From contig NZ_CP059560.1 of the NCBI RefSeq assembly GCF_017894385.1, forward strand, positions 1,984,001 to 2,048,000: a stretch of 64,000 bases of DNA, given 5' to 3'. Source of the stretch: Aromatoleum petrolei. GTDB taxonomy: Bacteria; Pseudomonadota; Gammaproteobacteria; Burkholderiales; Rhodocyclaceae. Below are positions 1-7,171 of the stretch, one piece after another (the first letter of the stretch is position 1; each line of letters starts with the position of its first letter). The notes beneath the pieces were generated by a model. It searched no databases. It had not been told where the DNA came from and was given only the letters and a program-made list of their open reading frames with translations. The position numbers were made by a program, and so were the translations under genes.

Positions 1-759
1 TCGGCCCTCGACGTGAGCCGCCAGCGCAGCACCGTGCTCGCGCAGCGCGCGGCCCTGCTGCCGCTCGAGACGCTGGAGCGACAGACCCGGAGCGCGCTGG
101 CCTTGCTCGTGGGGCGCCCGCCACAGGACTTCCACGTCGAGGAAGAAGCGTTCGCATCGCTCGCCGTGCCGTCGGTCGCGCCCGGTCTGCCCGCCGAACT
201 GCTCGCGCGCCGCCCCGACCTCGCCAGCGCCGAGGCCCAGCTCCTCGCGGCCGACGCCGACGTCGCGGCAGCGCGTGCAGCGCTGCTGCCGCGGATCGAA
301 CTTTCCGGCTCTGCCGGCCTGGCCAGCACCGCCCTCTTGTCGTTGGCGAATCCCGCCAGCACCCTCGGCCTGACCGCGGGGCTCGCGCACACCCTGTTCG
401 ACGGCGGGCGCCTGCGCAGCGACGTGGACGCAGCGCAATCGCGGAGACGCGCGCTGGTCGAGAACTACCGTTCGGCGGTGCATGTCGCGCTGAAGGAAGT
501 GGAGGATGCGCTCGGCAGCGCCGACCGCGACCGCCGCCTCGAGGACAGCCAGCAGGAGATCCGGCGCGAAGCAGCACGCAGCCTGCGGCTGGCGGAGCTG
601 CGCTACCGCGAAGGGGCGGATGAGCTGCTGACGGTGCTCGACGCGCAACGCACGCTGTTCCAGGCGCAGGACCAGCTCGCCCAACTCCGGCTCGCCCGCC
701 TGACCGGCACCGTGGACCTCTACAAGGCGCTCGGCGGCGGCTGGTCCGTACCGGGCTGA
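1..759 (+). CDS. Outer-membrane efflux protein (NodT/TolC family), C-terminal part
   Basis: The reading frame is open to the first base, so the N-terminus lies outside the window. The 252 visible residues match the C-terminal half of an RND-type outer-membrane channel. They include a '[19 protein letters not shown]' segment typical of NodT-family lipoproteins, and long amphipathic helices ending in '[19 protein letters not shown]', the second TolC repeat. Such proteins form the trimeric outer-membrane duct of a tripartite pump, whose other subunits would be upstream of the window. The protein ends normally at a TGA. Its substrate cannot be told from this fragment. Confidence 0.9.
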   Translation, partial: SALDVSRQRSTVLAQRAALLPLETLERQTRSALALLVGRPPQDFHVEEEAFASLAVPSVAPGLPAELLARRPDLASAEAQLLAADADVAAARAALLPRIELSGSAGLASTALLSLANPASTLGLTAGLAHTLFDGGRLRSDVDAAQSRRRALVENYRSAVHVALKEVEDALGSADRDRRLEDSQQEIRREAARSLRLAELRYREGADELLTVLDAQRTLFQAQDQLAQLRLARLTGTVDLYKALGGGWSVPG

Positions 760-785
760 TCGCACGTCCCCGGCCGGCCAGCTCC

Positions 786-802
786 CCGCGCCTTCGGCGC
801 GG
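786..802 (+). terminator. Short GC hairpin after the efflux gene
   Basis: Seven-base arms CCGCGCC and GGCGCGG flank a TTC loop, 27 bases after the efflux stop codon. No T-run follows, so this is only a possible terminator. Directly downstream, at 805-820, lies a second inverted repeat CATGAC-gatt-GTCATG of unknown role. Confidence 0.35.
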
Positions 803-940
803 ATCATGACGATTGTCATGCACAAGATGGGAGCATATGCCGTTGTAGCGAGCCATGCCAGGCCATACCCTGTTGGTCGTAGGCGTGCCCCTGGCCTCAC
901 CGGCCAGCGGCACGCGTTGCGAACACATGGGGAGGGCATC

Positions 941-1711
941 ATGTGGGCATCCGCTTTCGCTGATTCCGGCTACCGCGGCACGCACCATTCGCCGGGCAGC
1001 GTTCCGGTTCCCTGTGCGGCGAGTGCTGCGCACAAGGTTGCGTGTCGGGCCGCGATCAGTTCCGGTGTATGCGGCTACAAGTGCGGCCGGTACTGCTACG
1101 GGGTCGCCGGATGCAGCGTGCTTGCCCAGGTGCGCGCCCTGGTCGAACGGCTGTACGCGCGGCGCGGCTATCGGACGTCCTCGACGACGTCGCACGTGGA
1201 TTCGGCGCACCGCCTCGTGTTCGCCGGCGCCAACCGCGGGCAGGTGATCGCGACCATCACCTTGGGGCTCGATTCGCCCGCCGGGCTGCTCGTCGACGAG
1301 CTGTACGGCACGGAGATTGCCGTGTTCCGCCGGATGAAGCGCCGGATCTGCGAACTGTCGGCCTTCGCGGTCGACCCTCAGTACAGCTCGCAGGGCGTGC
1401 TCTCCGCACTGTTCCATCTCGCGTACCTGTACGGACGGACGCGGCACCGCGTCAGCGACGCCTTCATCGAGGTGAATCCCCGTCATGCGGGGTTCTACGA
1501 GCGACTGTTCCGCTTCCGCCGCATCGGCGAAGTCCGCCAGTGCCCGCGCGTGGAGGCCCCCGCCGTGCTGATGCACCTGGATCTCGAGCGTGTCGGCACC
1601 CACGACGTGTCGTCCGGCGAATCCGGCACGACGCTCGAACCGGTTCCCGGCGCGGACGCCATTGCGACCGCACGGACCGAGGCAGGCCATCCGGCCCTGA
1701 TGCACGACTGA
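941..1711 (+). CDS. N-acyl amino acid synthase, FeeM-like (GNAT fold)
   Basis: The product is about 256 residues. From residue ~60 onward it resembles the FeeM/GNAT-like N-acyl amino acid synthases. Visible elements are 'LVERLYARRGYRT', an acceptor-strand region 'GQVIATITLGLDSPAGLLVD', a central 'CELSAFAVDP' strand and the 'DAFIEVNPRHAGFYERLFRF' stretch characteristic of the family. These enzymes join a long-chain acyl group, usually from acyl-ACP, to an amino acid. The ATG at 941 is chosen because GGGGAGG precedes it. An in-frame ATG at 806 and a later GTG near 1117 remain possible, since residues 1-55 are Cys-rich and show no family similarity. It is a single gene with no partner in view. 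Confidence 0.65.
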   Translation: MWASAFADSGYRGTHHSPGSVPVPCAASAAHKVACRAAISSGVCGYKCGRYCYGVAGCSVLAQVRALVERLYARRGYRTSSTTSHVDSAHRLVFAGANRGQVIATITLGLDSPAGLLVDELYGTEIAVFRRMKRRICELSAFAVDPQYSSQGVLSALFHLAYLYGRTRHRVSDAFIEVNPRHAGFYERLFRFRRIGEVRQCPRVEAPAVLMHLDLERVGTHDVSSGESGTTLEPVPGADAIATARTEAGHPALMHD

Positions 1712-1791
1712 CGAGCATCTCGCAGCACGCCCCACGGAGCGCCCGAACGCCGATCTCGTTCGGCCATCGCGCCGTCGTCACAATCTTTATT

Positions 1792-1810
1792 GCGATTAAT
1801 TCTCATTGTC
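1792..1810 (+). promoter_or_regulatory. Fur box upstream of the ftr operon
   Basis: The 19-mer GCGATTAATTCTCATTGTC lies in an AT-rich patch (about 1780-1825) that contrasts with its GC-rich surroundings. It resembles the Fur consensus of repeated NATWAT hexamers, and more partial hexamers continue into TTATTATT. It sits 78 bases before ftrA, a position suited to iron repression of the operon. The remainder of 1712-1887 shows no gene. Confidence 0.7.
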
Positions 1811-1887
1811 GTTATTATTTGCAACAGCATTCAACCAATCAGCGTATTCCCGATCATTTCCAGCATCCGCCAGATAGAGGAAACCTC

Positions 1888-2433
1888 ATGTTCCGCCTTC
1901 CGCTCCGCCCCTTGACTGTAGCCGCTCTCGCCGCCCTTTCGCTTTCGGCACAGGCCCTCGAATATCCGATCGGCACGCCGCAACAGCGCAACGGCATGGA
2001 GATCGCGGCCGTCTACCTGCAGCCGATCGACATGGAACCGGAAGGCATGATGAAGAAGGCGGCGGAGTCCGACATCCACATCGAGGCTGACGTCCGCGCG
2101 CTGGCGAACAACCCCAACGGCTTCGAGGAAGGCAGCTGGATCCCCTACCTGACGGTGAAGTTCGAGATCGCCAAGGTCGGCAGCGACTGGAAGCTCGCCG
2201 GCGAGTTCATGCCCATGGTCGCCAGCGACGGTCCGCACTACGGCGACAACATCAAGCTCGCCGGCCCGGGCAAGTACAAGGTCAAATACACGATTCTGCC
2301 GCCGGGCGCGAACCACGGCAGCCACTTCGGCCGCCACACCGACCGCGGCACCGGCGTGCGCCCGTGGTTCAAGGCCTTCGAGGTCGAGAACGAATTCACC
2401 TACGCCGGCATCGGCAAGAAGGGCGGCTACTGA
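1888..2433 (+). CDS. ftrA: Periplasmic Fe2+-binding protein FtrA (P19/Tp34 family)
   Basis: The product is 181 residues with a Sec signal peptide ending at 'LSAQA-LEYPIGTPQQ'. The mature part is the P19/Tp34 iron-transport fold: 'LQPIDMEPEGMMKKAAESDI' carries the acidic/Met site, His64 lies in 'DIHIEADV', and Met110 and His117 lie in 'MPMVASDGPHYGDN', with the Met-x6-His spacing seen in P19 metal ligands. In FtrABCD systems (Bordetella, Brucella) this dimeric protein delivers ferrous iron to the permease. It is the first gene after the Fur box. Its TGA overlaps the next ATG by one base, so it is translationally coupled to the porin gene. The start is preceded by AGAGGAAA. Confidence 0.88.
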   Translation: MFRLPLRPLTVAALAALSLSAQALEYPIGTPQQRNGMEIAAVYLQPIDMEPEGMMKKAAESDIHIEADVRALANNPNGFEEGSWIPYLTVKFEIAKVGSDWKLAGEFMPMVASDGPHYGDNIKLAGPGKYKVKYTILPPGANHGSHFGRHTDRGTGVRPWFKAFEVENEFTYAGIGKKGGY

Positions 2434-3941
2434 TGCGGGCCGCAGGCATCGCACGCACGGCGATCGCGGTCGTCGTGGCTGGTTTGTCCTGCGCGAGCCA
2501 GGCGGCGCCGACGGCGCAGGATAAACTCCTCGCCGAACTGAAGCGTCTGGCCGAGCGCATCGAGAAGCTCGAGAAGCGCAACACCGAGCTTGAGACCAAG
2601 CTCGCCGCGGGTGCGGCGGCGCCGGCGGCGGCCCTCGCGCAACGCGTCCAGGCGCTGGAGCAGGCAAATCACGAGCTGAACGCAAGCCTCGCGAGCGACC
2701 GCATCAGCGAGAACGAACCCGAGCTCGCGATCCGGCTCAAGGCCGTCGAGGAGCGGACCAACTCGATGGGCGCGCCGACCAAGCTCGCGAGCGCACTCGA
2801 AGGGATCACGATCGAAGGCAGCGTCGCCGCCGTGGCCCAGCAGGTCAACGGGCGAGCACGCGACAACGGCGAGCGCGAATCTCAGCTGTCGTGGCGCGGC
2901 GACCTCGGCATTACGCTGCCCGCCGGCGATATCGGCCGCGGGACCGGGGAGTTCTTCACCCAGCTGCGCATGGGTCAGGGCGACAGCTTCACGCGCCTGA
3001 ATCCGACCTTCACCGGCGCCTTCAACAGCCTCGCGTTCCAGGCCGGGGGCGGCTCGGAGGAAACCTACGCGATCGTCGCGCAGGCGTGGTACCAGCTCAC
3101 GACGCCGCTCGGGGACAGCGCGAATTCGCCTCATAGCGTGCAGTTCACGGCCGGCAAGATGGACCCCTTCGTGTTCTTCGACCAGAACACGATCGCCGAT
3201 AACGAGGCCGAGAAGTTCCTCAACAACGTCTTCGTGCACAACCCGCTGCTCGACTCGGGCGGCGCGGTCGGCGCCGACAACTACGGCTTCACGCCGGGCA
3301 TGCGCCTCGCCTACCGCAACGAGATGGACGAGCCCGACTGGTGGCAGATCTCGCTCGCGGCCTTCGGCGCCGGCGAAGGCGCGAAGTTCGGACGCAGCTT
3401 CGACAAACCCTTCGTGATCGGCCAGCTCGAATACGGCCGCAAGGACCAGGGCTTCGACGGCAACTATCGTCTGTACGCGTGGCGCAACGGCCAGTACGAG
3501 GGCTTCGACGGCTCGCGCGCCCCGGCCACCGGCTGGGGCGCGAGCATCGACCAGCGCGTGCATGAGGACGTCACGCTGTTCGCGCGCTACGGCCAGGCGA
3601 CCTCGGGCAAGGCGCCGTTCGACCGCGCCGTCACGGTGGGCGCGGAGCTGACGGGCAACGCGTGGGGCCGCGGCGCCGATAGCATCGGCCTCGCGTGGGG
3701 TTGGCTGCGCGCGAGCAAGGACTTCCGCCGCGAAGCTGCCGGACTGCTCGACGACGAGGGCAATTTCCTCTTCGGCTACACCCCGAGCGGGGCCGAGCAG
3801 GTCGCCGAGCTGTACTACCGCTGGCACCTGAACGACCAGCTGTCGCTGACGCCCGACCTGCAGTACGTGCGTCGCGCCGCCGCCAACCGCGACGCGAAAA
3901 ACATGACCGCGTTCGGGGTGCGCGCGCTGTATGCGTTCTGA
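2433..3941 (+). CDS. OprB-like outer-membrane porin inside the ftr operon
   Basis: The product is 502 residues. The signal peptide ends near 'CASQA-AP'. A short coiled coil follows (about residues 30-100, rich in LAERIEKLEKRNTELE heptads), then a beta-barrel of alternating strands ending in the terminal aromatic 'ALYAF'. The coiled coil plus barrel with 'FTAGKMDPFVFFD' and 'YYRWHLNDQLSLTPDLQYV' fits carbohydrate-selective porin (OprB) architecture. It starts one base inside the ftrA stop, so it belongs to the same transcript, although classical ftrABCD operons lack a porin. It may admit iron or an iron complex across the outer membrane; that role is inferred from position only. Confidence 0.75.
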   Translation: MRAAGIARTAIAVVVAGLSCASQAAPTAQDKLLAELKRLAERIEKLEKRNTELETKLAAGAAAPAAALAQRVQALEQANHELNASLASDRISENEPELAIRLKAVEERTNSMGAPTKLASALEGITIEGSVAAVAQQVNGRARDNGERESQLSWRGDLGITLPAGDIGRGTGEFFTQLRMGQGDSFTRLNPTFTGAFNSLAFQAGGGSEETYAIVAQAWYQLTTPLGDSANSPHSVQFTAGKMDPFVFFDQNTIADNEAEKFLNNVFVHNPLLDSGGAVGADNYGFTPGMRLAYRNEMDEPDWWQISLAAFGAGEGAKFGRSFDKPFVIGQLEYGRKDQGFDGNYRLYAWRNGQYEGFDGSRAPATGWGASIDQRVHEDVTLFARYGQATSGKAPFDRAVTVGAELTGNAWGRGADSIGLAWGWLRASKDFRREAAGLLDDEGNFLFGYTPSGAEQVAELYYRWHLNDQLSLTPDLQYVRRAAANRDAKNMTAFGVRALYAF

Positions 3942-3963
3942 ACGCACACTCCCTTCCGCCCTA

Positions 3964-3990
3964 CCCGGCTTCCCGCCGGGCGGGGCTTTT
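3964..3990 (+). terminator. Attenuator-like hairpin between porin and ftrB
   Basis: Arms CCCGGC and GCCGGG (3964-3969 and 3975-3980) enclose TTCCC and are followed by CGGGGCTTTT. It lies between two genes of one apparent operon, so partial termination or RNA processing that lowers ftrBCD relative to ftrA and the porin is plausible. Confidence 0.4.
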
Positions 3991-4018
3991 GCATGTCCAC
4001 GGTGAGAACCCGCCAGCC

Positions 4019-4372
4019 ATGAAAACTCCAGCCAGCCTGATCACCTCCGTCCTCGGCATCGTCGTCCCCGCTGCCATCCTCCTCGCTCCCGTCACTGCAC
4101 GCGCCGACATGCCGACCTTCGAGGTCGTCGCCGAGAACGGCCGCTTCACGCCCGAGACGATCGAGGTCCCCGCCAACACCCGCTTCCGCCTGCAACTGAC
4201 GAACCGCAACGTGGGGCCGGAGGAGTTCGAAACGAGCACGCCGTTCAAGGAGTTGGTGGTGGGGCCGGGGGTCACGCGCAGCACGATCTTTCCGCCGTTG
4301 AAGCCGGGCAGCTACCCCTTCTTCGGCGAATTCCATCCCGAGACGGCGAAGGGTCGTTTCGTCGCGAAGTAA
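4019..4372 (+). CDS. ftrB: Periplasmic cupredoxin-like protein FtrB
   Basis: The product is 117 residues with a signal peptide cleaved near 'VTARA-DM'. The mature chain is a cupredoxin-type sandwich ('ENGRFTPETIEVPANTRFRL', 'KPGSYPFFGEFHPETAKGRF'). It lacks the Cys of a type 1 copper site. The acidic pair in 'VGPEEFETST' and His106 in 'GEFHPE' are the likely metal ligands, as in the EfeO cupredoxin domain. In FtrABCD it is proposed to oxidise or hand over iron to FtrC. It sits 21 bases before ftrC. An unusually long apparent upstream extension of the frame is the porin gene read in another frame. Confidence 0.85.
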   Translation: MKTPASLITSVLGIVVPAAILLAPVTARADMPTFEVVAENGRFTPETIEVPANTRFRLQLTNRNVGPEEFETSTPFKELVVGPGVTRSTIFPPLKPGSYPFFGEFHPETAKGRFVAK

Positions 4373-4393
4373 GGCTTTCCGGAGGCTGGCATC

Positions 4394-5212
4394 ATGGGCA
4401 ACGCACTGTTCATCGTGTGGCGCGAGAGCGTCGAGGCGATTCTGATCATCAGCATCCTGCTCGCGTGGATCCGAGACCGCGACGATGCGCACGTAGGGGT
4501 GCGCCACCTGTGGGCGGGGGTCGGAGGCGGCCTCGCACTCGCGGGCTTCATCGCGCTGGCGATGCTGGGGGTGCACGGCTGGCTCGCGGCCGACGCGCTG
4601 GACCTCTTCCAGACCGCCATCGTGTTCGCCGCGGCCGCCTTGATCACGCACATGGTGCTGTGGATGCGCTCGCACGGGCGCCACATGAAGCGCGAACTCG
4701 AAGCGGGGCTTGCGCGCGCAGCCGATACGGCCGGCGGAGCGTCCGTCGCGCTGCTCGCCGCGATCGCGGTCGGGCGCGAAGGCGCCGAAACCGTGTTGTT
4801 CCTTTACGGGCTGGCGATGGAGCAATCCGGCAGCACGCTCGCACAGCTCTTCGCGGGGGCCGGCATCGGCTTCATCCTGGCGCTCGCAACCGCGTGGCTG
4901 ATCCTTTCGGGGGCACGCTGGCTGCCCGGGCGCGTGTTCTTCCGCGCCAGCGAGGTCGTACTCCTCTTGCTCGCCGCCGCACTGCTGGTGTCCGGAGTCG
5001 AGCGCCTGATCGACCTGGAGTGGCTGCCGCCGCTCATGGAGCCGGTGTGGGACAGTTCCGCCCTGCTCGAGGACGGCAGCACGGCGGGCGGCATCGCCGC
5101 GGCCTTCGCCGGCTATCGCGCGCAACCTTCGCTGATGGTGCTGATCGCCTGGCTCGGCTACTGGGGGATGGTCGCCTTGCTCGGGCGCCTGCAACGGAGG
5201 TCCGCGGCATGA
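4394..5212 (+). CDS. ftrC: FTR1-family iron permease FtrC
   Basis: The product is 272 residues, about seven hydrophobic segments, matching the Ftr1/EfeU high-affinity iron permeases of the inner membrane. The two REXXE-type iron motifs are visible: 'WRESVEAIL' near the N-terminus and 'GREGAETVLF' near residue 130. The second Glu-rich motif is intact; the first is RESVE rather than the common REGLE. A good AGG Shine-Dalgarno precedes the ATG. The stop overlaps the ftrD start as ATGA, indicating coupled translation. Confidence 0.92.
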   Translation: MGNALFIVWRESVEAILIISILLAWIRDRDDAHVGVRHLWAGVGGGLALAGFIALAMLGVHGWLAADALDLFQTAIVFAAAALITHMVLWMRSHGRHMKRELEAGLARAADTAGGASVALLAAIAVGREGAETVLFLYGLAMEQSGSTLAQLFAGAGIGFILALATAWLILSGARWLPGRVFFRASEVVLLLLAAALLVSGVERLIDLEWLPPLMEPVWDSSALLEDGSTAGGIAAAFAGYRAQPSLMVLIAWLGYWGMVALLGRLQRRSAA

Positions 5213-6603
5213 ACACCTGCACGATGCCTGCCTCGGCCGCTCCCGCCCGCCCGCGCCTCGCCCGGGTCGGCGACCTGATGCGCCGCCACCGTGCGTGGAT
5301 CGTCGGCGTGCAGTGGGCGATCCTCGCCGCCTACCTCTTCCTCGTCATCACGCCCGCCTTCCTGCCGCTGCCGGATTCGGACGCGCACCTGTGGAACAAC
5401 CTCACGCTGTTCGCGCAGTTCGCGTTCTGGGGCATCTGGTGGCCCTTCGTGCTGGTGTCGATGATGCTGATGGGGCGCGTGTGGTGCGGCGTGATGTGCC
5501 CGGAGGGCTTCGTCTCGGAGCAGGTATCGCGCTTCGGGCTGGGCCGCCCGGTGCCGCGCTGGATCAAGTGGGGCGGCTGGCCCTTCGTCGCCTTCCTCGG
5601 CACGACGGTGTATGGCCAGCTCGTGAGCGTGTACGAGTACCCCAAGGCGGCGCTGCTGGTGCTGGGCGGCTCCACCGTCGCGGCCATCGCCGTGGGCCTG
5701 GTCTATGGCCGCGGCAAGCGCGTGTGGTGCCGCCACCTGTGCCCCGTCAATGGCGTGTTCGGCCTGCTGTCGCGCCTCGCGCCGATGCATTTCCGCACCG
5801 ACCGCGCGGCCTGGGAGGCCTACGGCGCGAAGAAGGTCATCCCGATCAACTGCGCGCCGCTGGTGGACATCCGGCGCATGGAAAGCGCCGCCGATTGCCA
5901 CATGTGCGGGCGCTGCGCGGGGCATCGCGACGCGGTGAGCCTCGCCGCGCGCGCGCCCGGCAGCGAGGTCGCGCGGCTCGACGCGCGGGACGCGGATCAA
6001 TGGGAAGTGCGCCTGCTGGTGTTCGGCATCATCGGCACGGCGATCGGCGCCTTCCAGTGGTCGGCCTCGCCGTGGTTCGTGCGGGTGAAACTCGCCGCGG
6101 CCGAGTGGCTGGTCGAGCGCGACGCCTTCGCGCTGCTCGGCGACGACATCCCGTGGTGGCTGCTGACCCACTACCCCGAAGCGAACGACGTGTTCACGTG
6201 GCTCGACGGCATCCTGATCCTCGCCTACATCGGCGTCACCGCGCTGCTGCTGGGCGGCTGGATCACGCTGTGGCTGCGCGCCGCCGCCGGCCTGCTGGGC
6301 GATGCGGCCGCGCGTCTGCGGCTCGCCTATGCGCTGATCCCGCTCGGCGGCGCCGGCGTGTTCCTCGGGCTCTCGGGCCTCACGGTGACCCTGCTCACCG
6401 CCGAGGGCGTGACCCTCACAGCACTGCCCGAAGCGCGCGGCACACTGCTCGCGGCGGCGACGCTGGCGAGCCTCACCCTGGCCGCCATCCACGTCCGCCG
6501 CGGCACGGCACTCAGGGCGCGCAAGCTCGGCGCCCTGCTCGCCTTCGCCGCCGCCGCCGCCGCGGCAGTCCTGCCCTGGGTGCTGATGTATTACGTCTGG
6601 TAA
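5209..6603 (+). CDS. ftrD: Polyferredoxin-type membrane protein FtrD
   Basis: The product is 464 residues with several transmembrane helices and cysteine clusters for iron-sulfur centres: 'WCGVMCPEG' (~residue 97), 'WCRHLCPVNG' (~175) and 'CHMCGRCAGH' (~232). This is the NapH/polyferredoxin-like layout of FtrD. In the system it is thought to take part in electron transfer at the membrane that recycles iron or accepts electrons from Fe(II) oxidation. The C-terminal third is hydrophobic with no further Cys clusters. It is the last gene of the operon; no T-tract terminator follows. Confidence 0.87.
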   Translation: MNTCTMPASAAPARPRLARVGDLMRRHRAWIVGVQWAILAAYLFLVITPAFLPLPDSDAHLWNNLTLFAQFAFWGIWWPFVLVSMMLMGRVWCGVMCPEGFVSEQVSRFGLGRPVPRWIKWGGWPFVAFLGTTVYGQLVSVYEYPKAALLVLGGSTVAAIAVGLVYGRGKRVWCRHLCPVNGVFGLLSRLAPMHFRTDRAAWEAYGAKKVIPINCAPLVDIRRMESAADCHMCGRCAGHRDAVSLAARAPGSEVARLDARDADQWEVRLLVFGIIGTAIGAFQWSASPWFVRVKLAAAEWLVERDAFALLGDDIPWWLLTHYPEANDVFTWLDGILILAYIGVTALLLGGWITLWLRAAAGLLGDAAARLRLAYALIPLGGAGVFLGLSGLTVTLLTAEGVTLTALPEARGTLLAAATLASLTLAAIHVRRGTALRARKLGALLAFAAAAAAAVLPWVLMYYVW

Positions 6604-6609
6604 TGCGCG

Positions 6610-6644
6610 CAGGGTCGATCTTGCAAGATAAATAATCTACCCTG
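6610..6644 (+). promoter_or_regulatory. Nested palindromes upstream of iorA
   Basis: The perfect palindrome ATCTTGCAAGAT (6618-6629) lies inside a wider inverted repeat CAGGGT/ACCCTG (6610-6615 and 6639-6644), just before iorA and after ftrD. This suggests a dedicated operator or promoter for iorAB. The binding protein is unknown. Confidence 0.35.
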
Positions 6645-6697
6645 TGGGCATCGGCATTCCGGCGCGAGACCGGGGCCGCCCCCACAGGAGATTGCAG

Positions 6698-7171
6698 ATG
6701 ACCCGCTTCATCCTCAACGGGCAGAAGGTGAATACCCCCATGCCCGACGACACCCCGCTGCTGTGGGTGCTGCGCGACGGGCTGGAACTCACCGGCACCA
6801 AGTTCGGCTGCGGCATGGGGCTGTGCGGCGCATGTACGGTGCATGTAGACGGCACCGCGGTGAAGTCCTGTTCGACGCCGGTGTCGGCCGTCGCCGACAA
6901 GCACGTGACGACCATCGAGCATGTCGACAAGAACCGCGTCGGCGCCGCCGTGCAGGCGGCATGGCAAAAACTCGACGTGGTGCAGTGCGGCTACTGCCAG
7001 TCGGGCCAGATCATGGCGGCGACCGCCTTGCTGGCGAAGACGCCGCAGCCGAGCGACGCCGACATCGACGCGGCGATGGCCGGCAACCTGTGCCGCTGCG
7101 CGACCTACGTGCGCATCCGCGCCGCGATCCACGAAGCCGCGACGAATCTCGCGGGGAGGGGCGCGGCATGA
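6698..7171 (+). CDS. iorA: Isoquinoline 1-oxidoreductase-type small subunit, [2Fe-2S]
   Basis: The product is 157 residues. The N-terminal plant-type ferredoxin domain carries '[18 protein letters not shown]' plus a later Cys, and the C-terminal helical domain carries '[10 protein letters not shown]' and 'GNLCRCATY'. This is the eight-Cys pattern of the xanthine oxidase family small subunit with two [2Fe-2S] clusters. It passes electrons from the molybdenum subunit encoded next. The ATG at 6698 has AGGAG nine bases upstream, so the in-frame upstream extension is not used. The stop overlaps iorB (ATGA). Confidence 0.9.
   Translation: MTRFILNGQKVNTPMPDDTPLLWVLRDGLELTGTKFGCGMGLCGACTVHVDGTAVKSCSTPVSAVADKHVTTIEHVDKNRVGAAVQAAWQKLDVVQCGYCQSGQIMAATALLAKTPQPSDADIDAAMAGNLCRCATYVRIRAAIHEAATNLAGRGAA

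Noticed and set aside
1042..1887. Upstream extension of the ftrA reading frame
   Set aside because: It crosses the acyltransferase gene and the Fur box; the ATG at 1888 with AGAGGAAA and a clear signal peptide is the real start.
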